Origin: Anaeramoeba flamelloides
Taxonomy: Eukaryota > Metamonada > Anaeramoebidae
Length of the DNA stretch: 64,000 bases
Assembly: GCA_027625915.1 (NCBI GenBank)
Contig: JANTQA010000033.1
Coordinates: forward strand, 7,378,001-7,442,000
Direction: 5' to 3'
Numbering within the stretch: the first letter of the stretch is position 1; every line of letters begins with the position of its first letter. A program made the translations under genes and the position numbers. Of this stretch, positions 36,013 through 48,500 are shown piece after piece. Below the pieces are notes generated by a model. That model made no database searches, had not been told where the DNA came from, and saw only the letters and a program-made list of their open reading frames with translations.

Positions 36013-36357
36013 ATACTAAACTTTCTTCTTGAAGTCTAATACAAAAATTTTACATGTTAATTTGATTATAGCAGTAATAAATAATATTGATTTAGGAAAT
36101 TGAAAGAAAAATATTCATTTATTAATTGGAAAATAACGGTAATTAGATAATTTGTAAAAATTCTATCCATAATCATTTTTTGAAACAATCTATAAAATCA
36201 CGAAATATTGAAGTTTCCATAATTCAACATGTTAACACTTATTATATTCTTATTTCAAAAATATCAATTCTACTAAAGTAGAAGGTTAATTTTTTAATTT
36301 TTTTCCTCTCTGTTATCAATTCTATTGATTTTCAAAAAAAAACCATGTTGTGTAAGG

Positions 36358-37150
36358 GAATCTATCAAATATTCCCGAAAATACCCTCAAATTGAAAATA
36401 CCTGAAAATTTTTTAAGAATGAAAAAACACTTTTTGAACAACTTCCAAGAAACTCTGGTACGAATATACTCATTTTAAAGGTAAATTTGGAATTTTATTA
36501 TATAAAAATTTTTTTGTGGTTTGAAAATATCAAAATTCAAAAAAATTAAATTTTTAGGAATAGTAATCAACCCATTTTGTGTCAAAGGGATTGGTATCGA
36601 GATGAATGTAACAAGTCTGATCATTTCGGAATGGTATTAAATAAATGAGAGAAAATGTACTTGAAAAGATTTTTTCTAATTGTGTATTATTACCCATAAT
36701 TTTGTAATCCTATATACAATCTAAAATAATCAAGTAATGTCTAGTCGTACATACATACCCATACCCTGCACAAGGCGAAACAAGCCAAACCATGTTTTAC
36801 TTCCTCATTCCATAAAAGAAACTGGTTAACCAAAACATTCAAACACACACCATATTGAACCTAACATTACCCAAAAAATACTCTGACATACATATACACT
36901 TACCCCAACATTTACTTACATACACAAATGTACTCAAAAAGTGCCGTAAACTCTTTAGAGTGGCTTAAAGTGGAAAATTTAAAAAAAAATATTTTTTCTG
37001 AAAGAAAAATTGTTATTTTACCATTAAACTGGGAATATTGGCACTAATATATCTTGGAAGTTGTCTATAAGGTGTTTTTTTATGGATAAAAAATTTTTGG
37101 GTATTTTAGATTTTCAAGTATTTTACGGAATATTTCAAACACCCTGTGTA
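36358..37150. repeat. Diverged inverted-repeat element with a C-rich core
   Basis: Left arm (about 36358-36485) and right arm (about 37015-37150) are inverted matches of about 130 bp at roughly two-thirds identity: aattttttaagaatgaaaaa versus aattttttatccataaaaaa, and acaacttccaag on both. The core 36738-36930 is unusually C-rich and T-poor on the plus strand. No coding frame. Confidence 0.55.
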
Positions 37151-37605
37151 AGGTCTATACATATTCGAACTTATTCGAGATTGGTAAAAGTTACCAGCTT
37201 CCTTAAAATCACATTTCTGAAAAATGATACAAACACATAAAAAGAAATAAGCCATATATAATTCAATATTTTATAAATTAGTTAATAAATACTTTCTTCG
37301 AAAAAATTTCAAGTTTTATGTTAACTTTTAATAAATTGGTATTTTTTCAAGAATTCTGATCATAGAAAACTAGCAAATTAGACTTAAATTTTGACATTTT
37401 AATATAACAACACATCATATTAAAAAAATGAATAAATAATACTTGGCTGTTGAAAATTTTACTCCCAATAAACTCGAAACAAACAAATAAAATAAAATTC
37501 AACAAAAAAAAAAAAAAGACAATAAAAATGATATTAGATCAAAAAATATTTATTTATTAAATATTGTTCATTGATAAAATGAAAATGTTTTGAAAAGAAA
37601 TTTAT

Positions 37606-37950
37606 TTAATCATCTTTGTGTGTAGCATTTGAGTATTTGGTTACAGCTTTGGTTCCTTCAGAAACTGCATGTCTAGCAAGTTCACCTGGTAATAATAATC
37701 TGGTGGCAGATTGGACTTCCCTAGATGTGATTGTACCTCTTTTATTAAACCTGGCCAAGTTGGATGCTTCCATTGCAAGTCTTTCAAAGACATCCATGAC
37801 AAATGAATTCATGATCCTCATTGCTTTGTTGGAGATACCAATTTCTGGATGAACTTGTTTTAAGACTTTGTATACATATGTTGAGTATGTTTCTACTCTT
37901 CTTTTTCTTTTTTTGGTTTCGTCTTCCTTGTTAACTGTTTTTTTGGACAT
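37606..37950 (-). CDS. H2B: Histone H2B
   Basis: Intronless, 114 aa. The histone fold is clear: [20 protein letters not shown] (alpha 1), [20 protein letters not shown] (alpha 2), then [20 protein letters not shown], ending [20 protein letters not shown]. The N-terminal tail is short (about 20 residues, [10 protein letters not shown]). Pairs with H2A in the nucleosome. Transcribed divergently from H2A at 39143, with a shared 1.2-kb spacer that is an inverted repeat. AATAAA occurs downstream of the stop on the coding strand; I found no animal-type histone 3' stem-loop. Confidence 0.98.
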   Translation of the reverse strand: MSKKTVNKEDETKKRKRRVETYSTYVYKVLKQVHPEIGISNKAMRIMNSFVMDVFERLAMEASNLARFNKRGTITSREVQSATRLLLPGELARHAVSEGTKAVTKYSNATHKDD

Positions 37951-39151
37951 TTGAATAATTTAGTTTTTTTAATAAAATAGAAAAAAATGATTTTATTTTG
38001 GAAGAAAAAAGATTTTTAAATTAAAATATTTCTGAAACTCATTAAAAATTTAAAAAGTTATTATGATATCAGTCTAATTGTTGTGTTATTGAATTGACAC
38101 AATTGATTAAAGTTACTATTTAAATGTTGATTTTTTTTTTTATTTTTTTTTTGAGATTTGATAAAAATAATCCAATAATTTTACGATTTAAAAATATTAA
38201 AATATTTTTATTTTGAATTCTTCAATTATGATAATTTATCATTTTCTTATTCACAAATCAATTCAACAAAATGTTATTTTATTTATCTTAAAGTTTAAAT
38301 TCCTGAAATGTAAAATTATTCCACATAAAACTTCAAATATAGCAAAAAATGTCATAAAAAAGATACAAAACTTGTCAACTTTCTTGAGATCGACCTATAA
38401 GAACCATTACTCTTTTTGGAATTTTCGCTTAGATGGAAACCTTTCTTTTTACTTGATTAGTGGGATATTTACGCTATTTCAATAACAAAAAATCTTGGTT
38501 TATGAACAGCTTTATATTTAACGAAACTTTGTGAAATAAAAGGGAAAAAATTTTATTTGCATTTTCATATTTTGCTTTTGCAAGGTTAAATACCAACGGA
38601 AGTAATTGATATTTGAAATCTCTATTTATTTATTTAACATTGGTGTTAGAGGTGGTTGAATTAACATCTCATAAATGAAAGGATTATTTATAGTATTGAA
38701 AAAACAAAGATCAACAACTAGTATTTAATGTTTTTAGAATTTCAAAAAGTTGTGTTTTCTTTGTTAAATTTTTTTCTAATTTAAGGAAAATTTCCTAAAA
38801 TGTTAAACTAAAATACCGAGTGTTTGTTTTTTTAACAATAAGTTTCATAAAAATCTTTAATTAGTCATTTTATGAATAAAAGAAAAAATATTATTAAAAT
38901 AATAACTCGTAAAATTATTGGATTATTTTTAGAAAACCTCAAAAAAAAAATAAAAAAAAAAATCAACATTTAAATAGTAACTTTAATCAATTATGTCAAT
39001 TCAATAACACAACCAATAGACTGGTATCATAATAACTTTTTAAATCTTTAATGAGTTTCAGAAATATTTTAATTTAAAAATCTTTTTTCTTCCAAAATAA
39101 AATCATTTTTTTCTATTTTATTAAAAAAAACAAATTATTCAAATGTCCAAA
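37942..39151. promoter_or_regulatory. Palindromic divergent H2B/H2A promoter
   Basis: Arms 37945-38186 and 38907-39148 are inverted copies with about 10 differences in 242 bp by my alignment. Each arm runs from about 240 bases upstream to the first three codons (ATG TCC AAA) of H2B or H2A, and stops where the genes diverge. Shared elements include an attggatta (CCAAT-like on the other strand) about 230 bases upstream, a cttccaaaataaaatcat block and aacacaa..ag. The 720-bp loop is not repeated; its 90-codon open frame (38213-38485) is unsupported. Confidence 0.85.
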
Positions 39152-39577
39152 GCAAAAAGAATGTCAACAATGATGGAAACAAGAAAAGACGCCCAAAAAT
39201 ACTTAAAAAAAGGCGAAAAGAAACCAAAAGCAAAACCAGTCTCAAGATCATTCAAAGCTGGTCTTCAATTTCCAGTTGGTCGTATCCATAGACATTTAAG
39301 AGAAGGAAAATATGCAAACAGAGTTGGTGCTGGTGCTCCAGTTTACATGGCAGCTGTTCTTGAATACTTAACTGCAGAATTACTTGAATTGGCAGGAAAC
39401 GCAGCCATTGATAACAAAAAACAAAGAATCCTCCCAAGACATGTCCAATTAGCCATCAAATCTGATGACGAACTTGGAAAATTACTCGACGGTGTTACAA
39501 TTCACGAAGGTGGTGTTATTCCATTTATCCATGAAGCCTTGAGACCAAAAAAGAAAGAAGGATCTGAAAAAAACTAA
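39143..39577 (+). CDS. H2A: Histone H2A with mixed canonical and H2A.Z-like features
   Basis: Intronless, 144 aa. The core reads [60 protein letters not shown] and [15 protein letters not shown]. The middle is canonical H2A (GAGAPVY, DNKK, KLLxGVTI). VSRS before the core, GRIHRHL and [11 protein letters not shown] near the end resemble H2A.Z. The N-terminal tail is about 36 residues, longer than usual, with [17 protein letters not shown] unlike typical H2A tails, and there is no SQ[E/D] end motif. Likely the main H2A partner of the adjacent H2B given the shared promoter. AATAAA lies about 80 bases after the stop. Confidence 0.97.
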   Translation: MSKAKRMSTMMETRKDAQKYLKKGEKKPKAKPVSRSFKAGLQFPVGRIHRHLREGKYANRVGAGAPVYMAAVLEYLTAELLELAGNAAIDNKKQRILPRHVQLAIKSDDELGKLLDGVTIHEGGVIPFIHEALRPKKKEGSEKN

Positions 39578-41629
39578 TTTAACTCAATTAAAGTTCAAAT
39601 TTACACTTTTAATTAAGGAACCCTTTATTTTTAATTTAGTCTTCTTTTTCTAATTCAATAAAAATAATCCTTTTTACTTTTGTTTCTTTACTTGAATTTT
39701 TTTTTGTTTTTTTTTTTTGTTTGGTTTTGTTGATTAAAGTTTTGAGTTTATTAAAGTGTATTTTGGTTCTAATAATGTGTTGGTAATGTATTCAGTCAAA
39801 GAATAAATGTCTAAAACAGACTTTAAAAGGTGTATTTTTTAAACGAATCTTTTCTTTTGAAGAACTAATCAAAAAAGATCACAATTCCTGATAAATTTGT
39901 TGAAATCAAGAATGAAAAAAAAAATTGATCAAATTAGATTTTAGACTATTTGTATCTTATTTGTGTTCCTAATTGGTAATTATTCGAAAAAATTAAAAGG
40001 TTATATTCATTATAATACTTTTTTTTATTTGAAAAATTAATGGAAAAAAATTTTTTCTTTATTTTTCATTTTGAAATAGATTTTAATTTGTGATTTCTTT
40101 TTATTTTTTTGCTTGATCCTTTTTCATTGCTCTATATTTTGTAGGTGAACTAATAACCTATGTTAATGAAATATTTCAGATTGAAGAATTGATAACAAGA
40201 GGAACTTTTATCCCCTTTAAATTTTGAATAATTGAAGAATAAAATTCTTAATCTGAGCACTTTAGGATCAAAAAAGTTAAACATTAAGAACCAAAGAGAA
40301 AAATATATTCAAGTACCAATTGTAATTGAGGTGATCTAATTACAATTGTAACAAATATTATTGAAAATAAATCCAGTGATCAAAATAATACTTTCACAAA
40401 GACTATAATCCGTGTTTCAACATATTGTCCATGTTGTTTTTCTTCTTGTACCAAGGCAACATCCAATCAACATCCAAATAATATACCTAAACTCAAATCA
40501 ATTTCAAATTATACCCCTTGATATTTTCTGTAAAATTTTAATTAGGAATGCAAATTTGTTTATATTTTGTCAGAATTTGTACATTTATTTTGGGTAATTT
40601 TTTGTTTTTTTATTGGCCGTTTTGGAAAAAAAGTTCAACACGGTTTTTAATTGGGAAAATTACTGAAAACATAAGGTAAAATCAATAAAAAGAAGAAACC
40701 AATTAACTTCAAATAATAACCCATAATATTATTTCCAATCAAACCAACAAATACAATTTAAATCTACTTGATTTATAGAAATTGATAGTGTTGTGGTTTT
40801 GGAGATCTCAAAAATAGTCAATTATTTGAACAAATTTTTAATAATAGATCAATCAAACAAAAACCCCATACTAAAAGATAGTATTAAAAAAACTGTTATT
40901 GTTGTGAATACTTCATTTTGTCTTTATTTATTTATTTATTCTTTTTTTAATTGATCTTACTTTGAATTTTCAATAATGTTCCCAATTAAAAACCGTGTTT
41001 CACTTTTTTTCCTTTTTCACTTTTTTTCCACAAACATGATACAAATTTTCAAAATTTACTTTTTTTTTGAGATAAAATTTTGCAATTTGATCCTTTATTT
41101 TTTGAATTTCATTTTAAATAATAGAACTTTAAGAAGCCAACACTATACTTAATTAGGGTTTATTATTGGTTTCTTTGTTTGGTTATTCTATAAGTCTTCT
41201 CTAACAAAAAAACATGTTTTTTATTTTGAAATACCGATTAAACTTTTCTTCAGGCATTATTTTGACAACAGTAGTGAAACAATTATTGTGTATTATACTT
41301 TTATTTGTACATGTAAAATTTCAAGTTACAGTTGAAAATACATTTTTTCATTTTAGTGTTCAGATAATAACCTTCGTTTAGACTTAAAATTTTAAAAACA
41401 AGTAATATTTAAAAAATATCAAGAAATTTTGTTTATTTAAATTTTAAATTCCCTTAAAAAAACATTCTTGTCATAACAAGCTTTTTTCAAAAGACTTGGG
41501 TATTACTTTTGTTAGTAAAAGGTCTTGAGTATTCGAATTTCTTTTAAGTTTTTTTCAAATTGAACAAATAACTTGAGAAGTAAAATTTTTATTCATTTTT
41601 TTTCAAAAATAACAATTTTCTTACAAATT
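39578..41629. other. Spacer between H2A and the PH-ankyrin-WD40 gene
   Basis: No gene supported. Holds a fragment of repeat family R7 (about 39790-39960) and the intact family-H3 MITE (40619-41032). Confidence 0.65.
40619..41032. repeat. MITE (family H3), copy 2, uninterrupted
   Basis: About 414 bp; ends ttggaaaaaaagttcaacac and (reversed) tgtggaaaaaaagtgaaaaa. Near-identical to the two halves of 34777-36012. Retains the empty TAA site of the nested element. No coding frame. Confidence 0.85.
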
Positions 41630-44600
41630 ATGATTCGAGAAATACTTAAAAGTTTTGGCTTAAATGGCGATTTCATCCAATACAATGTAGTAAATAAAAA
41701 TAGTAAAATACGACATGGTAGTTCACTAATAACAGACAAAGAGAATAAACCAACATTAATTGAGTCTTGGTACAATAATTGGAAACTTATTCAAACAAAC
41801 TCACCTGAAGATCACACACCTATTCAAAAAGTAATTTTTCTTCCTTATCATCCTCTTTTATTTTTTAAAAATCTTTTTTACCAAAAAACATAATACAGAA
41901 CCAAAAACAATAAAAAAAAAGACAAATTCCAAATTTCACAAGACAATGAGAAAGGATCATTATTAAAGAAAAAAGAAACGTTTTCTCTAAAAGATTGAAT
42001 TGAAATTTATCAATTGATTTTTTACAATCACTTCCCACAAGAAGAAAAATGTTACTTTTTTCTTCTTTACAAAAAATATTTTTAAATCTGAAAATTTTTT
42101 TTCTTTTCTTTCAATCCAGATTAACAACAAATATTACCAATTTTATTTTTCGTTTTCCTTTTTGTTTATAGTCAAACAATTTAAATAATTTCTTTTCCCC
42201 ACTCGTTTTTTGTTGTTTGATAAAAAAAAAAAAAAAGAAAAAAAAGATCGTTTTTTAAAAGAAAAAAAAACACAAATTAAAGTAGTTTTCAAAAAGCGTG
42301 TATAGCAATTTTTGAAAAAGTCCTGGAAATAGTTTTACTAAAGTTTGTTAACTGTTTGAGAGATGCACTTGTCAACTATTTGATAGAGACTTTTGAAAAA
42401 CCTTTTTGCCACCTTTTTTAAGGGCTATCCGAATTTTATGATCTTTGAAGGTTGAAATAGAATACACTAGTCAACAAAAATGATTTAAAAGTTTCTCAAT
42501 TCGGGTAAAGCCAGAAAATTGCAAATTTTAGAATAATTAATGAAAACCAAAAAATAACAATTTTTGATCCAAAAACTTTTCGAAATTCATCAACTTAATA
42601 AGGTAAAATTTAAAATCATTTTTGTTTGCACCTTGTATCACTTACTTCCCACTTTATCTGAAAGTATATTTCTACCATTGCACTGAACTTTATTATATTT
42701 TATAACGAAGTGAAAAGTTTGATTAGTAATGAAATTTTGATTTTCGAACCATTAAAAGGTAAATTTTGAATTTGGATGTAAAAATAAAGTTTGCACAATT
42801 GACAAATTTTCGAAAATAATAACCTAAAATTTAACCACATCTCTTTACATAACGTTCTTTTAAGTTAAGGGAGCAGTACATTTTCCAATTTTTCAAAAAT
42901 TTTAATTGTGCGAATCTAACTGAAAAAATTTTTTTTCGAGTATAAAAGTGAAAAAAATACCTGACATGAAAACAATCACAGACAAGATTTTTAATTGTTC
43001 ATATTAGGGAAATTGTTGTCCTATTGCAGATATTTTAAATCAAATCCTTTTTATAAATAACCAATTTTTCTATGAACCTAGTAGTAACCCCCCCCCCTAA
43101 AGTTCATTAAAGTTAGATGTCTATAGAATACTCAAGTAATTGTTTGATAACATCTTTAGATCAACTTTTTTTGAAAAGCAATCGGATTTTATAGAGGTTT
43201 ATTAAGGGTTTGGAAAAGAATAATTCTTTTTCTTATTTTTTGATTGATTGAATGATGTTTTATTGAATGAGTGTAATTTCATTAATAATCATTCTAATAA
43301 GCGGACAAGCTATAATTTTTCAAGTTTGACTTTTAAAAAAAAGGAATTTGATTTTAAATATCTGCAATAGGACAACAATTTCCCTAATATTAACAATTAA
43401 AAATCTTGTCTGGGATTATTTTCATGCCAGATATTTTTTTCACTACTATACAATGAGATATTAAAACATTGTAATCAAAACATCATTCATTACTCTATCT
43501 GTGAAAAGAAAGCGAACCCAAATTAAATCAGAGTTGAATCTTTAATTTTTTGAATATTTTTTTTTGTGATTAAAATTTTTGGTTTTATTAACTTATTTCT
43601 TGAAATTAAGAAATGCTTTACAAGCGAAAGCCAGAAACCAACCAAAGAACAAACCAACAATACAGCCCCCACAAGGCGTATTTTTTAAATAAATCCTTTC
43701 TTTTTTTAGAACAAACAAGAAAGATCGCCTTTTCTAAATTAACTTATTGGAATCAAGAATTAAAAAGAAAATTCAATAGTATATTTTTGAAGATTTGTTT
43801 CTTTTTTGCCTTCTTAATTTGTATGAATGAATACAAACAAATCATTGCATTGGATTTCTCGCACCATTACTATTTATTTATTATTTACCGAAAATCATAT
43901 TTACAAATTTGTTTTCAAAATTCTTTTTTTAAATATTGTTATCAAACCAAGCAAAAACAGCGAATACCATTTCAAAAATTAAAGTTAAAGGAATTGAATT
44001 ATCTAAAAACATTAAAAAAAAAAAAAAAATAGAATAAACCCAACTAATTAAAAAATCCAAAAATATCTTTTTTTTTTATCTTTTAAATATCATTTTTAAA
44101 TCAAAAAATTAATTATTTTATTAATATAATCGATTTATCATCAAAAAAAAAACCAATTTTAATTTATTTTTTTTATTATTTACATTAAAAAAAAACCAAC
44201 AAATAACTTTTTAAAAATATCAAATATTATCAAAAAAAAAAAAAAAAAAGGATTTATCCGTAATTTCTAGAAAGCAAGGATGGTTAATGAAATCTAGAGA
44301 CACAAAAAAATGGAAAAAAAAATTCATCGTTTTAACTGATATTGGGTTATCATTTTATGAATCTTTTGAACATTTTCAAAAAAAAAACCGAAGCAAAGGA
44401 AAAGATTGTATTTTGATTTCTTACATTGAAAAAACATCATTAATTAACAAAAAGAATGACAATCAAAAAGAAGGTAGTTTTTCAATTAAGACAAGATCTA
44501 GGAATTATGTATTTAATTGCGAAAATAAAACAGAAGCCGAAAATTGGGTAAAATGGATTAATTTAATAATTAATTTTAATAAAACACTATCTAAACGATA

Positions 44601-45448
44601 TGAAATTGCTAAAGTAAGATTATTTTTTAAATAAAAACATAAACACACACACACACCAAATAAATAAACAAAACAAAACAGAATACAATAAATAAGTATC
44701 TGAATTAATTAATTGATGAATATTTTGATACATTTTTATATAATGAAAAAATCGTAAAAAAAAAAAAAGTGATATACCGAATAATAAATTAAATTTAAAA
44801 TTAAACCTTTCGGTATATATTTTTTATATCCCAAAACGGATCAAAAAAATTCAAAAGGTATAAAAACAAATCTTTCCAGAAAAATATTTTGACATTTTTG
44901 TTCTTTTGAAGTTTATACAACTACCAATTATTAAAAGTAAAATTTCGCTTTTGTAAAAAAAAAAAATGAAAATACCCTTAAATATAATAATATTTTAAAT
45001 TATGTATTTGTAACAAATCAATTATTGATAATTATAAGGTTATTATTATTTATTCAAAATATATTATTGAAACTACTATATTTATTAAATTTTGAGAAAA
45101 GAATTAAAATTTAATTTTAAAATTCTTCTATAATATTAAACAAAAAATGCAAAATAAAACCATATTTTCATCAAAAAGTAAACTATTTCTCATAAATCTT
45201 ATTTATTCAAATATCAATTTAAGAAGGTATCATGAGATGCCAAAACAAAAAAATTTAAACCTTTTTTGGAATAATTTTTATTTGACACTTCTACAAAAAT
45301 AAAAAACTGAATATAATATTATGATTTTTTTAGGAGAAAAGATCCTAAAACTAATTGCGATATATCTTTTAAAAAACAAAATAAAAAATTAATTCTAATT
45401 TAAAAAAAAACACAACAAAATTAAAACAAAAAAAAAACAAAAAAAAAA

Positions 45449-45533
<85 letters not shown>

Positions 45534-48500
45534 AAAAAAAAAAACAAAAAACAAAAAAAAAAAAACAAATAGGGGTTAACAACAGGAACTTTAACAACGT
45601 TATTAACTAAAAACCCAGAATTACAAAATGAATTAATAAATTTAAAAAAAAATGAAAACATTGGCCCATTCATTCATTGCTTAAGAATTGAAGATTATTA
45701 TACATTGAATACGTTGTGTAATTTAGAATATGACATAATCGAGTCTAAAGAATTTGAGAACATTGACTTAAATAATTATGAAAGGCAATTAAAGAACATC
45801 AATGAAACGAAGATTATAATTTATATATTAGAAACGATATATGATTTAAAAAAAAAATTAAAACCAAACATTACAAATCAATGGATCAAAATAGCAATTG
45901 ACAAAAAGGAATATGAATTAATAAAAATTTTGGCCAAATTTGGAATAACAATCAAAAAAGATGAAGAGTTAATTACAAAAATTAATAATTTACTTTTAGA
46001 ATTATTAAACGAAATGGACAATTTATCAATTCTCTCTTCATTAATCCAATTAATGGGCGTCAAAGAAATTGAGGAATACATCTGCGAAGAAAAAGGAATG
46101 GACAATAATGTAATTTATCATTGCATAAAGACTTTAAATATCGAGGGATTGATTTTTTTATTAAATTCAGGATGCGATGTTAATTGGCATAGCTTTATAG
46201 ACAATTCATCAATTTTGCATTTATTTACAAGGTCAAATAATTTAGACAATTTTGAAGAAATTATCCATATTACAAAATTCTTAATTAATAAAAACATTGA
46301 TTTAACCACTGTAAATACCCAAGGTAAAACAGTATTAGAAGAGGCAATTGAAAATTTTAAAAATAATATTCTTAAAGAAGCAATCGAAGAAGAGCAATAT
46401 GGAATTTATGATCAAATGAATGAATATTTTCAATTATTGTTTCAAAATACGGAAATAAGCTTTTGGGAAAAAAACATAATTCATTTATTGTCTCAATTTA
46501 ATTTCCCAAATTTTTATTTTAGCAATTTGATGAAGAAAGAAATACCAAAAGCTGATAACCAATTATTTGATTTGCAATATTTGATTGAAAATTTGCAATC
46601 CAAATCAAATATCGAAAGCTTTTTTTACAAATTAAATGACTCAATCAACCCAAAAATTCAAATAGTAATTTCCCAATTAAAATTATGTAAATATACCCTA
46701 GTTAACAATTATAACAACAATACGAAAGCACAATTATTTACTCAAATTATTGGCAGGCTGTGCTCATTATTTTATTTCAATGAGGGAATATTGAATTTGA
46801 TCGATCAAATTTTTAATGATAAATCTGTCAATTGGCTATGCCCGCTAACGAATTCATTAAATTTAAATAAATTTGATATAGAACCCTTTTTCGAATTAAA
46901 ACAAATTTTAAGTGTGCATAGACTCGGCGTTACAGATTTGGTGAGCAATAGCAACGGAAGCACTTTAATATCGATTGGTAAAGATCAGAAAGTCATTTTT
47001 TGGAATTTACAAAAATTTGAAGATTATAAAATTTTTAATAATCATCAAGCCACAATTAATAACTTATGCTTTTCAGAAAAAAACAATAGAGCACTTACTT
47101 ATTCAATCGATGGGGAAATTAATATTTGGAATACTTGGACTAATCAAATCGTTGGCAACTTCAATTCAAATAATCATAATATTAATGATATTGATATTTC
47201 TGAAATGGGCAAATTCACCATTTTTGCTTCGAATAAGCATACAATTGAAATTTGGAAAACACTTTCGAAAAAGTTAGACAAAAAATTAACAGGGCATAAT
47301 TGCCCAATAAATTGTATTAAATTTTTTAATAATCAATTGATAATCAGTGGTGATAATAATGGGATGATCTTTGTTTGGGAATTTGAAACGGGCAAATTAT
47401 TAAAAAAAATTAATGCTTTTAATAACAAGCCAATTAATAATTTATTAATTTTTGGCAATGATTTAGATTCTCTTTATTTAATTGTTTCTTCATGTAACAA
47501 CGACGAGAAGAACAAGAACAAGAACAATAACCATGGGGAGAACAATTATAATAATAATAATAATAATGATGATAATATTAAAATAATTCGTTTAAAAGAC
47601 GGCGATTTGATTTCCACTTTTAATGCACATAAAACGAGAATCAATAAAATATGTATTAGCCAAATCAAAAAAATCGCAGTATCCTGTTCAATAGACGGCC
47701 AAGTTTATGCTTGGCAAATTCAAACCGGAAGAAAAATATGCACATTATTTAATGGCGGGTTAAAAATAAATACATGCACCTTTTCCGAAAAGGATAATTC
47801 TTTAATAATTGGAATGGAAAATGGAACAATTAGAATTTATACCTTCAATTTTACAATAAACACTAGGATTATTAAAAAAAAACAATTAAAGAAAACAACA
47901 TCGCAAACAAATGTCGATTCCACATTAATCAATGATTTAATTGATTCAATGAGGGACAATTATAGAATTGGTCATGCAAAGCCCGTGAACAAAATCGCAG
48001 TTTCACCAAATAATAAATGTATTGTCAGCTGTGGAAAGGATTCGACTCTCAAATTATGGAATAATGAATCATTCCGTTCATTTGGAAAAATGTTTTACTC
48101 CAACAATGCCTTTGAAACAAAATTTAAATCAATCAAGTCTATACATTTTTCGAATAATTCTGATTTCATTTTAACTGGCGGAAGTTCGCCAGGCACCTTG
48201 CTATATTGGTCGATTGCTAAAAAAAATTTACAAAAAATTTATCAAATACATGATCAAGATGCCTATATCACTTCAATTCAATTGCTTAAAGATAACGAAA
48301 CCATTTTAACCGGTGATTCGCTTGGTAAAATCATTTTATGGAATTTAAAAAGCAATTCAATAATAAAGCAATTTAATCAACACGAATTGAAAATAATCTC
48401 TTTAATAGTATTCCCAGATGAAAGACAATTCATTTCCCTTTCCAAAGATAAATCTATCAGAATTTGGAATATTCAAAATAATTCAAGTCAATTAATAAAA

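Larger units (their letters stand above)
41831..44250 (+). other. Intron 1 of the PH-ankyrin-WD40 gene
   Basis: Donor GTAATT, acceptor an A17 run ending in AG. Contains family-L MITE copy 2 (42942-43449) and an R7 repeat with a 139-codon open frame (43613-44032). Confidence 0.65.

Noticed and set aside
38213-38485. 90-codon open frame in the loop of the histone promoter palindrome
   Set aside because: No similarity, no domain, and no copy in the arms; no further support.
39578-39680. Histone mRNA 3' stem-loop downstream of H2A
   Set aside because: Only a weak AT hairpin is present, not the conserved GC-stem histone stem-loop; an AATAAA signal is a better explanation.
41904-41998. Possible extra exon after TACAG reading TKNNKKKDKFQISQDNEKGS
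   Set aside because: Its phase does not fit the phase-0 end of exon 1 and it runs into a stop before any donor; skipping it gives a clean phase-0 join to the PH exon.
45369-45673. Minus-strand poly-Phe open frames
   Set aside because: Translations of the poly-A tract in the PH-WD40 intron.
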